Origin: Streptomyces albiflavescens
Lineage (GTDB): Bacteria; Actinomycetota; Actinomycetes; Streptomycetales; Streptomycetaceae
NCBI RefSeq assembly: GCF_014645835.1
Contig: NZ_BMMM01000007.1
Span: 364,251-428,250, forward strand
Reading direction: 5' to 3'
Length of the DNA stretch: 64,000 nt
Below the pieces are notes generated by a model. The model saw only the letters and a program-made list of their open reading frames with translations. It did not search any database and had not been told where the DNA came from. The position numbers were made by a program, and so were the translations under genes. Position 1 is the stretch's first letter. The number at the start of each line of letters is the position of its first letter. Below, one piece after another: positions 20,379-28,742 of this stretch.

Positions 20379-21155
20379 TCAGCCCTTGTTCTCCGCCTCC
20401 ACCATCTGCTTCAGCTTGGCAGGGGTCATCGTCTGGTCCGCGTAGATGTTCTTGCCGCCGAACAGCACGGTCGGCGTGCCCGTGAGGCCGCTGTTCTGGA
20501 AGGCGGCGTACGACTTCGCGACCCAGTCGTCGTAGGTACCGTCGTTGACGCACTTCTGGAAGGTGGGGGTGTCCAGGCCGTCGACCTTGCCCGCCAGCTC
20601 GATGAGCTTGCTGTTGTTGCCGAAGGTGTCTTCGGTCTCCGCGGGCTGGTTCTCGTACAGCACGTCGTGGTACGCGGTGAACTTCCCGGCGTTCTGGGCG
20701 CAGGCCGCGGCGTTGGCGGCGCGCAGGGAGCCGCTGCCGCCCATCCTTCCGTCGATCAGCGTGACGAGGTGGTACTCGACCTTCAGCTGACCGGAGTCGA
20801 CCAGCTCGTGGATCGTCGAGCGGTACTGCGTCTCGAAGGCCTGGCACGCCGGGCAGCGGAAGTCCTCCCACACCGTGAGGGTCGACTTGGCGCCGTCCTT
20901 GCCGACGGGGATCGCGAGGGCGTCCTTGCCGGTCGCACCCGAGGGCGACGCGACCGGGCCCGATGTGTCGCTCTTCTTCTCCTTGCCGGAGTTGGCGGCC
21001 AGCACCCCGACCACCGCGGCCAGGCCCAGGACGCAGACCACCGACGCCCCCACGATCAACGCCCGCCGGCGCTTCTCCGCGGCCCTCTGCTTCTCTCGCT
21101 CGACCGCAAGCCGCTCGCGGGCGGTGCGCTTTCCGTCACGGTTCTTCTCGCTCAC
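20379..21155 (-). CDS. DsbA-family thioredoxin-fold protein, membrane anchored
   Basis: A 258-residue protein with a charged cytoplasmic head rich in Arg/Lys/Glu, one transmembrane helix (ALIVGASVVCVLGLAAVVGV) and an extracellular thioredoxin-like domain. The active site is DFRCPACQAFE (CxxC), and the cis-proline loop is TGTPTVLFGG. It should form or isomerise disulfides in secreted proteins. The GTG at 21153-21155 (VSEKNRDGKRT) is preferred because codons further upstream lie inside a hairpin. It lies between the trp genes and lgt. A related gene is at 52.7 kb. Confidence 0.88.
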   Translation of the reverse strand: MSEKNRDGKRTARERLAVEREKQRAAEKRRRALIVGASVVCVLGLAAVVGVLAANSGKEKKSDTSGPVASPSGATGKDALAIPVGKDGAKSTLTVWEDFRCPACQAFETQYRSTIHELVDSGQLKVEYHLVTLIDGRMGGSGSLRAANAAACAQNAGKFTAYHDVLYENQPAETEDTFGNNSKLIELAGKVDGLDTPTFQKCVNDGTYDDWVAKSYAAFQNSGLTGTPTVLFGGKNIYADQTMTPAKLKQMVEAENKG

Positions 21156-21170
21156 ATCCGGCAGAACGAA

Positions 21171-21197
21171 CCGGGGAGGCGCAGCGCGCCTCCCCGG
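21171..21197. terminator. hairpin after trpA
   Basis: A 12-bp perfect stem: CCGGGGAGGCGC pairs with GCGCCTCCCCGG around AGC. It is 84 bp past the trpA stop and 16 bp before the next GTG, so it could end the trp transcript or control the following gene. Confidence 0.75.
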
Positions 21198-21280
21198 TCC
21201 CAGGTCCACCCGTTCGGGTGAGCGGATTGTCCGTTACGTACCCGCACGGATCCGGCGTACGTACCTGGACGGATCCCGCG

Positions 21281-22096
21281 TCACGCCGTTCCGCGCACGC
21301 CCTTCGCCAGGTCGGCCGCGAGCGCCCGTACGGCCTCCAGGCCCGCCGCCTCGTCCGGCGCGTCCAGCATCCGCTTCACGAAGGCCGAGCCGACGATCAC
21401 GCCGTCGGCGAAGCCGGCCACCTCGGCGGCCTGGACGGCGTTGGAGACGCCGAGGCCGACGCAGACGGGCAGCTCGGTGGTCGCCTTGGTGCGCCGCACC
21501 AGGTCCTGGGCCTGGGCCCCGACCGACTCCCGGGTGCCCGTGACGCCCATCAGCGAGGCCGCGTACACGAACCCGCTGCCCGCCGTGGTGATCTCGGCGA
21601 GCCGGGCATCCTTGCTGCTGGGCGCGACGACGAAGACGGTGGCGAGGCCGTGCTTCTCGGCGTGCTCCCTCCACAGCGCCGACTCCTGGACGGGCAGGTC
21701 GGGCAGGATGCAGCCCGCCCCGCCCGCTTCCGCCAGCTCCGCGGTGAAGCGCTCGACGCCGTAGCGGTCGATCGGATTCCAGTACGTCATCACGAGGACG
21801 GGCTTGCCGGTGGCCTCGAACGCCTCGCGCACCGTCCGCATGACGTCGGCGATCTTCACTCCACCGCGCAGGGCGATGTCGTCGGCGGTCTGGATGACGG
21901 GGCCGTCGAGGACCGGGTCGCTGTGCGGCAGACCGACCTCGACGATGTCCGCGCCGCCCTCGAAGACGGACTTGATGGCGGCGATGCCACCGTCGACGGT
22001 CGGGAAGCCGGCCGGGAGGTACGCGATGAGGGCGGACCGCCCTTGCGCCTTGGCCCCGGCGAGGGTGTCGCTCAACAGCTGGATGTTACCGCTCAC
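21281..22096 (-). CDS. trpA: tryptophan synthase alpha subunit
   Basis: A 271-residue TIM-barrel subunit that cleaves indole-3-glycerol phosphate to indole. Signatures are LIAYLPAGFP, the catalytic glutamate in DIVEVGLPHSDP, the catalytic aspartate in CILPDLPVQE, and the phosphate loop GLGVSNAVQA/VIVGSAFVK. GTG (22094-22096) overlaps the trpB stop by 4 bp (GTGA), so the two subunits are made together. It is the last gene of the trpC-trpM-trpB-trpA run. Confidence 0.97.
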   Translation of the reverse strand: MSGNIQLLSDTLAGAKAQGRSALIAYLPAGFPTVDGGIAAIKSVFEGGADIVEVGLPHSDPVLDGPVIQTADDIALRGGVKIADVMRTVREAFEATGKPVLVMTYWNPIDRYGVERFTAELAEAGGAGCILPDLPVQESALWREHAEKHGLATVFVVAPSSKDARLAEITTAGSGFVYAASLMGVTGTRESVGAQAQDLVRRTKATTELPVCVGLGVSNAVQAAEVAGFADGVIVGSAFVKRMLDAPDEAAGLEAVRALAADLAKGVRGTA

Positions 22097-23385
22097 TTCA
22101 CGTCCCCCTCGATCTCGGCGTTCTCGCTGTCGGCGTCCGCTGCCACGACGGCGTCGGCGCCGGTGTCGTACAGACCGAAGTATCGGGCGGCCGTGTCCAT
22201 GTCCTTGTCGCCGCGGCCGGACAGGTTGACGATGATCAGCCCGTCCTTGCCGAGCTCCTTGCCGACCTCGAGGGCTCCGGCGAGCGCGTGGGCGCTCTCG
22301 ATCGCCGGGATGATCCCCTCGGTGCGCGACAGCAGGCGCAGGGCCTGCATGGCAGCGTCGTCGGTGACCGCGCGGTACTCGGCGCGGCCGCTGTCCTTGA
22401 GGTAGGAGTGCTCGGGTCCGATGCCGGGGTAGTCGAGTCCGGCCGAGATCGAGTAGGGCTCGGTGATCTGGCCCTCCTCGTCCTGGAGGACGTACGACCG
22501 GGACCCGTGCAGGATGCCGGGCTCCCCGGCCGTCAGCGTGGCCGCGTGCTCGCCCGTCTCGACGCCGTGCCCCGCGGGCTCGCAGCCGACGAGGCGTACG
22601 TCGGTGTCCGGGATGAAGGCGTGGAAGAGCCCGATGGCGTTCGATCCGCCGCCGACGCAGGCGATGGCGGCATCGGGGAGCCGTCCGGCGCGCTCCAGGA
22701 TCTGCCGCCGGGCCTCCACGCCGATGACGCGATGGAAGTCGCGGACCATGGCGGGGAAGGGGTGGGGTCCGGCGACGGTCCCGAACAGGTAGTGGGTGTG
22801 ATCGACGTTGGCGACCCAGTCCCGGAACGCCTCGTTGATGGCGTCCTTGAGGGTGCGGCTGCCGGACTTCACGGCGATGACCTCGGCGCCGAGCATGCGC
22901 ATACGGGCGACGTTCAGGGCCTGGCGCTGGGTGTCGATCTCGCCCATGTAGATGGTGCATTCGAGGCCGAAGAGCGCGCAGGCGGTGGCGGTGGCGACGC
23001 CGTGCTGTCCGGCGCCGGTCTCCGCGATGACGCGGGTCTTGCCCATCCTCTTGGTGAGAAGTGCCTGACCGAGCACGTTGTTGATCTTGTGGGAACCGGT
23101 GTGGTTGAGGTCTTCCCGCTTGAGGAAGATCCGGGCGCCACCGGCGTGCTCGGCGAACCGGGGCACCTCGGTGAGTGAGCTCGGGCGCCCGGTGTAGTTG
23201 ACGAGCAGGTCGTCGAGCTCGCGGGCGAACTCGGGGTCCGCCTTCGCCTTGTCGTACTCGACGGCGACCTCGTCCACGGCGGCGACCAGCGCCTCCGGGA
23301 TGAACTTGCCGCCGAACGCGCCGAAATAGCCCTCGGCGCTGGGGACTTGACCCTCCGGGTCGGGAATGAAGAACTCGCTGGGCAT
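22093..23385 (-). CDS. trpB: tryptophan synthase beta subunit
   Basis: A 430-residue PLP enzyme joining indole and serine to tryptophan. The PLP lysine lies in NHTGSHKINN, the phosphate-binding glycines in CVGGGSNAIG, and AETGAGQHGVATAT is the family's substrate loop. The C-terminus carries about 25 extra acidic residues (DADSENAEIEG). The ATG at 23383-23385 follows a 227-bp spacer after the small trpM gene. Confidence 0.97.
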   Translation of the reverse strand: MPSEFFIPDPEGQVPSAEGYFGAFGGKFIPEALVAAVDEVAVEYDKAKADPEFARELDDLLVNYTGRPSSLTEVPRFAEHAGGARIFLKREDLNHTGSHKINNVLGQALLTKRMGKTRVIAETGAGQHGVATATACALFGLECTIYMGEIDTQRQALNVARMRMLGAEVIAVKSGSRTLKDAINEAFRDWVANVDHTHYLFGTVAGPHPFPAMVRDFHRVIGVEARRQILERAGRLPDAAIACVGGGSNAIGLFHAFIPDTDVRLVGCEPAGHGVETGEHAATLTAGEPGILHGSRSYVLQDEEGQITEPYSISAGLDYPGIGPEHSYLKDSGRAEYRAVTDDAAMQALRLLSRTEGIIPAIESAHALAGALEVGKELGKDGLIIVNLSGRGDKDMDTAARYFGLYDTGADAVVAADADSENAEIEGDVK

Positions 23386-23612
23386 GCGGTTACCTCGCAG
23401 GGGCGACAGCCCCGGTTACAGGTCGGACAGGGGTCACGTTAGCCACGTACGCACGCGAACGCCTCCGGCACCGGGCCCCTCCTGGGGGCACCCTCGACTG
23501 AACCGCCCGGCCCCGCCGGGCGGCAGAGCCGCCCCCAGGTGGACGCAGGCAGTTCTCCCCGCCGCAACGGCGAGAAGTCCCGCTGCGTGGACCGACGGGT
23601 GCCCGACTCGGC

Positions 23613-23831
23613 TCAGCTCACCCGCAGGATGAACTCGGCCGGAGAGAGCGCGAGCGCGCGTACGCGCTCGGGCCATCGCATGCCGTTGACCTGCCCCGGC
23701 TCATCCCCGATGACATAGCGGACCCGGCGCCCGTGCACACGCCGTGCTGGCGCCCGGCAGCCCCGCGGACGACAGCCGCGGGCAAGGCGGGCATAGGGAT
23801 CCCTGGCCGCCGCGGCGACCGGGACCGGCAC
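23613..23831 (-). CDS. trpM: tryptophan biosynthesis modulator TrpM (small protein)
   Basis: A small Arg-rich protein between trpC and trpB, in the position of the streptomycete trpM (also called trpX). The last 25 or so residues, GQVNGMRWPERVRALALS followed by PAEFILRVS, have the conserved look of that family. TrpM has been reported to modulate tryptophan metabolism in S. coelicolor. The start is uncertain: the GTG at 23829-23831 gives 72 residues but lacks a clear ribosome site; a later GTG would give about 42. The basic Cys-rich middle (RGCRPRGCRAP) is odd and may not be part of the product. Confidence 0.6.
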   Translation of the reverse strand: MPVPVAAAARDPYARLARGCRPRGCRAPARRVHGRRVRYVIGDEPGQVNGMRWPERVRALALSPAEFILRVS

Positions 23832-23937
23832 GGCGCCCAAGCCCGGCGCCGCCCACCCCGTGCACGCCGAGCCACCGTCGGGGCTCAGGCCCGGACGGGG
23901 AGCGGCGGAGGCGGGGGGCGGCGTGGGCACCGGCGGG

Positions 23938-24747
23938 TCAGTCCCGTCCGTGGCGCAGCGCGGGGTGGGCCCCGGCCGCGACCAGGTCGGCGACCGCCGT
24001 CTTCGGGTCGCGTCCGGTGACGAGCGACTCGCCCACCAGGACCGCGTCGGCGCCGGCGTTGGCGTACGCGATCAGGTCGTGCGGACCGCGGACACCGGAC
24101 TCGGCGACCTTGACGATGTGGGCCGGGATCTCGGGGGCGACACGGTCGAAGGTCGAGCGGTCGACCTTCAGCGTCTTCAGGTCGCGCGCGTTGACGCCGA
24201 TCACCTTCGCGCCGGCGTCCACCGCCCGCTCGACCTCGTCCTCGTCGTGCACCTCGACGAGCGGCGTAAGCCCGATGGACTCGGCGCGCTCGATGAGGGA
24301 CTCCAGGGCCGACTGGTCGAGGGCGGCCACGATCAGCAGCGCGAGATCGGCGCCGTACGCGCGGGCCTCCCACAGCTGGTACGACGTGACGATGAAGTCC
24401 TTGCGGAGGACCGGGATGTCCACGCGGGCGCGGACGGCCTCCAGGTCCGCGAGCGAGCCGCCGAATCGGCGCTGCTCGGTGAGGACGGAAATGACGGCCG
24501 CGCCGCCCGCCTCGTAGTCCGCGGCCAGAGCGGCCGGGTCGGCGATCGCGGCGAGCGCGCCCTTGGACGGGCTGGAGCGCTTGACCTCACAGATGACCTT
24601 GACGCCGTCACCGCGCAGGGCGGCCACTCCGTCCTTGGCGGCCGGAGCCTTCGCCGCGCGCTCCTTGAGCTCGTCGAGGCTGACGCGCGCCTGCCGCTCC
24701 GCGAGGTCGGCACGGACTCCGTCGATGATCTCGTCGAGCACACTCAC
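23938..24747 (-). CDS. trpC: indole-3-glycerol phosphate synthase
   Basis: A 269-residue TIM barrel that closes the ring of carboxyphenylamino-deoxyribulose phosphate. Signatures are VICEVKRSSPSKG (catalytic Lys), VLRKDFIV, LVEVHDEDE, GVNARDLKTL and AESGV. The GTG at 24745-24747 follows the ribosome site GGAAGGGGG. It heads trpC-trpM-trpB-trpA. The 166-bp spacer before it shows no leader peptide with tryptophan codons. No trpF lies nearby; that step is probably served by PriA at 32.6 kb. Confidence 0.97.
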   Translation of the reverse strand: MSVLDEIIDGVRADLAERQARVSLDELKERAAKAPAAKDGVAALRGDGVKVICEVKRSSPSKGALAAIADPAALAADYEAGGAAVISVLTEQRRFGGSLADLEAVRARVDIPVLRKDFIVTSYQLWEARAYGADLALLIVAALDQSALESLIERAESIGLTPLVEVHDEDEVERAVDAGAKVIGVNARDLKTLKVDRSTFDRVAPEIPAHIVKVAESGVRGPHDLIAYANAGADAVLVGESLVTGRDPKTAVADLVAAGAHPALRHGRD

Positions 24748-24913
24748 GCGAGCGGCCCCCTTCCCTGCGGTGGACAGTTGAAGCGGTTGAGCAGCTGACC
24801 CGGGTTCACCGCCTCGGACGGAAAAGACGGGTCACTGCGATGGTATCCGGAGGAAGGCGTAGCCCTCACATCCGGTTGACGCCGGTCCCACTACCTGGAC
24901 GTTTGCCACTTGA

Positions 24914-25360
24914 TCAAGGATGCAACCAGCCGCCGAACGGTAGGTTCCGGACAACGGTGAAGACCAGCACCAACGCGCCCACGCTCCACAGGTGGACCGG
25001 CCCGAGATCCAGCCGCACCGGCCGTCCGCGCGCCGAACGGACCATCCAGACGGTCCACACCACGGCGAAGACCAGGTATCCCGCGACGGCCAGCGGGTTG
25101 TCGGTGAGCGCCGCCGCGAAGTCCCCGTGCACGAAGGCGTGTGCGCTGCGGAGGCCACCGCAGCCGGGGCAGTACAGGCCCGTGAAGCGCAGCAGCGGGC
25201 AGACCGGATAGTGCCCGGGCTGATTGGGGTCGACAGCCCCTACGTACGCGAAGGCGCCCACGACGGACGCGAGTACCCCGGCGGGGACGACGATCCGCCG
25301 CAGCACGGCGGGGCCCGCGTCCCGCGTCACCCTCTGGGTTTCGGCGTTCACCCCACGCAT
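24914..25360 (-). CDS. DUF2752 membrane protein
   Basis: A 148-residue protein with about three transmembrane helices and the DUF2752 core CPLLRFTGLYCPGCGGLRSA followed by HAFVHGDFAAALTDNPL. The paired cysteines in the CxxCG segment are conserved in the family. The ATG at 25358-25360 follows GGGGGAGGGG. Its function is not known. It lies directly upstream of trpC on the same strand, a common neighbourhood in Streptomyces. Confidence 0.85.
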   Translation of the reverse strand: MRGVNAETQRVTRDAGPAVLRRIVVPAGVLASVVGAFAYVGAVDPNQPGHYPVCPLLRFTGLYCPGCGGLRSAHAFVHGDFAAALTDNPLAVAGYLVFAVVWTVWMVRSARGRPVRLDLGPVHLWSVGALVLVFTVVRNLPFGGWLHP

Positions 25361-25400
25361 TCTGCCCCTCCCCCGCGTGCCGCGCCCGCCTCGCACACAG

Positions 25401-25438
25401 GAGAGGCGGCCCCGGCAGGTGCGCCGGGGCCGCCTCTC
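25401..25438. terminator. hairpin after the HGxxPAAW gene
   Basis: A perfect 16-bp stem: GAGAGGCGGCCCCGGC pairs with GCCGGGGCCGCCTCTC around AGGTGC. It is 18 bp past the stop at 25457 on the minus strand and separates that gene from the DUF2752 gene. Confidence 0.85.
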
Positions 25439-25456
25439 ACGAAGCGCTGAGGGCTA

Positions 25457-25705
25457 TCAGCTCTCGGCGCCCACGGTCTCGCCGACCTGGCGCGCGGGCT
25501 GCCCGTGCGTGTTCTTCGGCTGGCCCAGGCCCGCCGACCGCATCGCCAGGCCGACGACACCGCCGAGGGCGACGATGACCATGCCGGCCCAGAAGCCCAG
25601 CGGGTTGGCCATCACCATGAAGGCGCCCGCCACGCAGAAACCGATGAAGGCGATGATGACACCGGTCCAGGCGGCCGGGGTGTGACCGTGGCTGCTGCCC
25701 GCCAT
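25457..25705 (-). CDS. HGxxPAAW-family small membrane protein
   Basis: An 82-residue protein starting MAGSSHGHTPAAWTG, the motif that names the family, followed by two transmembrane helices (VIIAFIGFCVAGAFMVM and WAGMVIVALGGVVGLAM). The ATG at 25703-25705 has GAGGAG upstream at good spacing. The function is unknown; these proteins occur in the actinobacterial trp region. It is followed by a strong hairpin, so it is probably a single transcription unit or the end of the upstream run. Confidence 0.85.
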   Translation of the reverse strand: MAGSSHGHTPAAWTGVIIAFIGFCVAGAFMVMANPLGFWAGMVIVALGGVVGLAMRSAGLGQPKNTHGQPARQVGETVGAES

Positions 25706-25945
25706 GACTTGCTCCTCGTTGCTGTGTGCGTGTGTGAGTCGGACACTCGATGTCCATTGTCCCGTACAAGCGCCCGTGCCGTGAGCGGGGGGTCTCCGCT
25801 TACGCGTCGGTTCCGCCACGTCACGACGTAAGTCCTGGGGCGAAGGTCCCTGCGGACGCGGGGACGGCAGGAGTTAAGTCCTGAGCCGGTCCGTTGGGCC
25901 GGTCCCGTGACCGGGTCCGTCGGGCCCTCTTGGGCCCGGCTGGAT

Positions 25946-26590
25946 CTAGGTCCCGGCCGGGTCCGGCCCCGTCGGGTCCTCGCCGCGGTCGAGCGCCTTC
26001 CAGAGGTCCTCGGGGCGGTCCGGGTCGACCGGCTTGGCCTTGCGCGGCCGAGGCGTCCCGTCGCGCTCGTAGCGGCCCGACATCGCGGGCCACACTCGTC
26101 CGTAGCGAAGCGCGAGCAGTCCCGCGAGGAGGATCAGCGCCCCGCCCGCGGCCGCGACGTACGGCCAGGCGGTGTGGCTGAGCGCGTCCGCGGTGGCGGC
26201 GGTGTCGCCGGAGGCCGCCGCGGCCTTCTCGTCGAGCGCCGAGCTGTCGCTCGCGCCGAGCACGGCCGCGACGACCGTGCCCGCGCCGGAGAGCGCGAGC
26301 AGCGCGGAGACCAGGAAGCGGCCGGAGCGGCGTACGGCGAAGACGGCGACGAGCGCGGCGAGGCCCACTATGGCGAGCGCCGCGGGCACGCCCGTGACGT
26401 CGCTGCCCTTGGCGGTCAGCGGGAAGGCGCCGCCGGCCACCGTCGCGGTGCCCTCCGACCAGCTCTGCCGGGTGGACAGCAGGGCCACGGCCGCGCCGAG
26501 CGCGCCGCTGAGCAGGGCGACGCCGAGGCTGCGGCGGCCGGACCGGGCGGGCCCGGCGGCCTCGGATCGGGGTTGAGGTACAGCAGTCAC
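25946..26590 (-). CDS. TIGR02234-type trp-region membrane protein
   Basis: About 214 residues, with four transmembrane segments (around LGVALLSGALGAAVALL, ALAIVGLAALVAVFAV, FLVSALLALSGAGTVVAAVL and WPYVAAAGGALILLAGLLAL). A short polar C-terminus is rich in Asp/Pro/Arg. This matches the conserved trp-region membrane protein of actinobacteria (TIGR02234), whose role is unknown. GTG at 26588-26590 is used because GGAG lies just before it; a GTG three codons earlier (26599) is the alternative. It follows trpE with a spacer of about 85 bp and is probably in the same operon. Confidence 0.8.
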   Translation of the reverse strand: MTAVPQPRSEAAGPARSGRRSLGVALLSGALGAAVALLSTRQSWSEGTATVAGGAFPLTAKGSDVTGVPAALAIVGLAALVAVFAVRRSGRFLVSALLALSGAGTVVAAVLGASDSSALDEKAAAASGDTAATADALSHTAWPYVAAAGGALILLAGLLALRYGRVWPAMSGRYERDGTPRPRKAKPVDPDRPEDLWKALDRGEDPTGPDPAGT

Positions 26591-26675
26591 GTACTCCACT
26601 ATCGCCTGAACCCCGGGCGAACCGTCACCCGGGGTTCACGTGACTCTCGTCCCAGTACCGGGGGCAGTTGGCCGT

Positions 26676-28154
26676 CTACTGCCCGAGCCGGTTGGCCGTG
26701 TGCACCGCGCGGAGCACCGCAGCCGCCTTGTTCCGGCACTCGTTGTCCTCCGCGACGGGGTCGGAGTCGGCGACGATTCCGGCGCCCGCCTGCACATACG
26801 CGGTGCCGTCCCGCAGCAGGGCCGTACGGATGGCGATGGCGGTGTCGGAGTCGCCCGCGAAGTCCAGATAACCCACGCAGCCGCCGTACAACCCGCGCCT
26901 GGACGGTTCCAGTTCGTCGATGATCTGCATCGCGCGCGGCTTGGGGGCGCCGGAGAGGGTGCCTGCCGGGAAGCAGGCCGTCAGCACGTCGAAGGCCGTG
27001 CGGCCCGCCGCGACCCGCCCGGTCACGGTCGACACGATGTGCATCACGTGCGAGTACCGCTCGATGGACATGAAGTCGACGACCTCTACGGAGCCGGGCT
27101 CGCAGACCCGGCCGAGGTCGTTGCGTCCCAGGTCGACGAGCATCAGGTGCTCGGCGCGCTCCTTGGGGTCGGCGATCAGCTCGTCGGCGAGGGCCTGGTC
27201 CTCCTGGACGGTGGCGCCGCGCGGCCGGGTGCCCGCGATGGGGTGCACCATCGCCTGGCCGTCCTCGACCTTGACCAGGGCCTCCGGGGAGGAGCCGACG
27301 ACGTCGAAGCCTTCGAAGCGGAAGAGGTACATGTACGGGGAGGGATTGGTCGCCCTCAGCACGCGATACACGTCCAACGCGCTGGCCGTGCACGGGGTCT
27401 CGAAGCGCTGGGAGGGGACGACCTGGAAGGCCTCGCCCGCCCGGATGCGCTCCTTGACGTCCTCTACGGCGTCCTGGAAATCGGGGCCGCCCCAGAGCGC
27501 GGTGTACTCGGGGAGCTCGGAGGGCGGCAGCGCGGCCGGCGGCTGCGAGACCGCGCGCGAGAGGTCGGCCTCCATGGCGTCGAGACGGGCGACGGCGTCC
27601 ACGTAGGCCTCGTCGACGCCCGTGTCGAGGTCGTTGTGGTTGATCGCGTTGGCGATCAGCTGGACCGAGCCGTCCCAGTGGTCCATGACCGCGAGGTCGC
27701 TGGTGAGCAGCATGGTCAGTTCGGGGAGCTTCAGGTCGTCCCGCTCCCCGGGGCCGATCCTCTCCAGGCGGCGCACGATGTCGTAACCCAGATAGCCGAC
27801 CATGCCGCCGGTGAACGGGGGCAGGCCCTCGCCGTGCGGAGTGTGCAACGCCTCGATGGTGGCGCGCAGGGCGGCGAGCGGATCGCCGTCGACGGGGACG
27901 CCGACGGGAGGCGTACCGAGCCAGTGGGCCTGCCCGTCGCGCTCCGTGAGGGTGGCGTGGCTGCGGACGCCCACGAAGGAGTAGCGGGACCAGGAGCGAC
28001 CGTTCTCCGCGGATTCCAGGAGGAAGGTGCCGGGGCGCTCGGCGGCGAGCTTGCGGTACAGCGCGACCGGCGTGTCGCCGTCCGCGAGGAGCTTGCGGCT
28101 GACGGGGATCACACGGCGGTCGGTGGCCAGCTTGCGGAACGTCTCAAGGTCCAT
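26676..28154 (-). CDS. trpE: anthranilate synthase component I
   Basis: A 492-residue chorismate-using enzyme making anthranilate with ammonia from a glutaminase partner not present in this window. Typical blocks are LLESAENGRSWSRYSF (tryptophan feedback site region), YLFRFEGFDVVGSSPE, GTRPRG, HLMLVDLGRNDLGR and FPAGTLSGAPK. The ATG at 28152-28154 follows AAGG, only 11 bp after the hisI stop, so trpE is transcribed with hisI. There is no room for a separate attenuator. Confidence 0.97.
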   Translation of the reverse strand: MDLETFRKLATDRRVIPVSRKLLADGDTPVALYRKLAAERPGTFLLESAENGRSWSRYSFVGVRSHATLTERDGQAHWLGTPPVGVPVDGDPLAALRATIEALHTPHGEGLPPFTGGMVGYLGYDIVRRLERIGPGERDDLKLPELTMLLTSDLAVMDHWDGSVQLIANAINHNDLDTGVDEAYVDAVARLDAMEADLSRAVSQPPAALPPSELPEYTALWGGPDFQDAVEDVKERIRAGEAFQVVPSQRFETPCTASALDVYRVLRATNPSPYMYLFRFEGFDVVGSSPEALVKVEDGQAMVHPIAGTRPRGATVQEDQALADELIADPKERAEHLMLVDLGRNDLGRVCEPGSVEVVDFMSIERYSHVMHIVSTVTGRVAAGRTAFDVLTACFPAGTLSGAPKPRAMQIIDELEPSRRGLYGGCVGYLDFAGDSDTAIAIRTALLRDGTAYVQAGAGIVADSDPVAEDNECRNKAAAVLRAVHTANRLGQ

Positions 28155-28165
28155 GGCGGCTGACC

Positions 28166-28588
28166 TTACTGATCCAGGGGCTGTACGTCGGACTCGGCGC
28201 CCTCGAGTACGGTCAGGATGTCGGCGTCGAAGCATGTGCGCGCGCCGGTGTGGCAGGCGGCGCCCACCTGGTCGACCTTCACCAGGACCGTGTCGGCGTC
28301 GCAGTCCAGGGCCACGGACTTCACGTGCTGGAAGTGGCCGGACGTGTCGCCCTTGACCCAGTACTCCCCTCGGCTGCGCGACCAGTAGGTGCAGCGGCCC
28401 GTGGTGAGCGTGCGATGCAGCGCCTCGTCGTCCATCCAGCCGAGCATCAGCACCTCGCCGGTGTCGTACTGCTGGGCGATGGCGGGGACGAGCCCGTCGG
28501 CACTGCGCTTGAGGCGCGCGGCGATCTCGGGGTCCAGGCCGCTGGGCCTGCCCTGCGGAGGCGTACTGGTCGAAGGCGTGCTGGTCAT
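28166..28588 (-). CDS. hisI: phosphoribosyl-AMP cyclohydrolase
   Basis: A 140-residue enzyme that opens the purine ring in step 3 of histidine synthesis. The zinc/magnesium ligands lie in CDADTVLVKVDQVG and CHTGARTC, with WMDDEALHRTL and YWSRSRGEYWVKG before them. ATG at 28586-28588 (MTSTPSTSTPP) is chosen on family length; another ATG three codons upstream is possible. It stands apart from the main his operon and leads the hisI-trpE pair. A DnaA-box-like repeat array lies just upstream. Confidence 0.93.
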   Translation of the reverse strand: MTSTPSTSTPPQGRPSGLDPEIAARLKRSADGLVPAIAQQYDTGEVLMLGWMDDEALHRTLTTGRCTYWSRSRGEYWVKGDTSGHFQHVKSVALDCDADTVLVKVDQVGAACHTGARTCFDADILTVLEGAESDVQPLDQ

Positions 28589-28627
28589 GGGTGCCATTGT
28601 GCCGCGCCGCACGGACGTGGCCCGCGG

Positions 28628-28707
28628 TTGTCCACAGGCCGGACCTCACCGTTGTCCACAGGCCGGGTCTCGCCGCCCTCCACAGGCCCTCCGTGCCGTC
28701 GTCCACT
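28628..28707 (+). promoter_or_regulatory. four tandem DnaA-box-like sites
   Basis: Two perfect TTGTCCACA boxes (28628-28636, 28652-28660), a consensus-compatible CCCTCCACA (28676-28684) and a one-mismatch TCGTCCACT (28699-28707). They are all on one strand at 24, 24 and 23 bp spacing, and each of the first three is followed by GGCC. The Streptomyces DnaA box is (T/C)(T/C)(G/A/C)TCCACA. They fill the spacer between the divergent hisI and TIGR03085 genes. Confidence 0.65.
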
Positions 28708-28742
28708 GGGCGGACCAGTGGGGCGGTCGTAGGCTGATTCAC

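Noticed and set aside
24748..24913. Possible tryptophan leader peptide/attenuator before trpC
   Set aside because: A short frame (VANVQVVGPASTG...) exists but has no tryptophan codons and no competing hairpins were evident.
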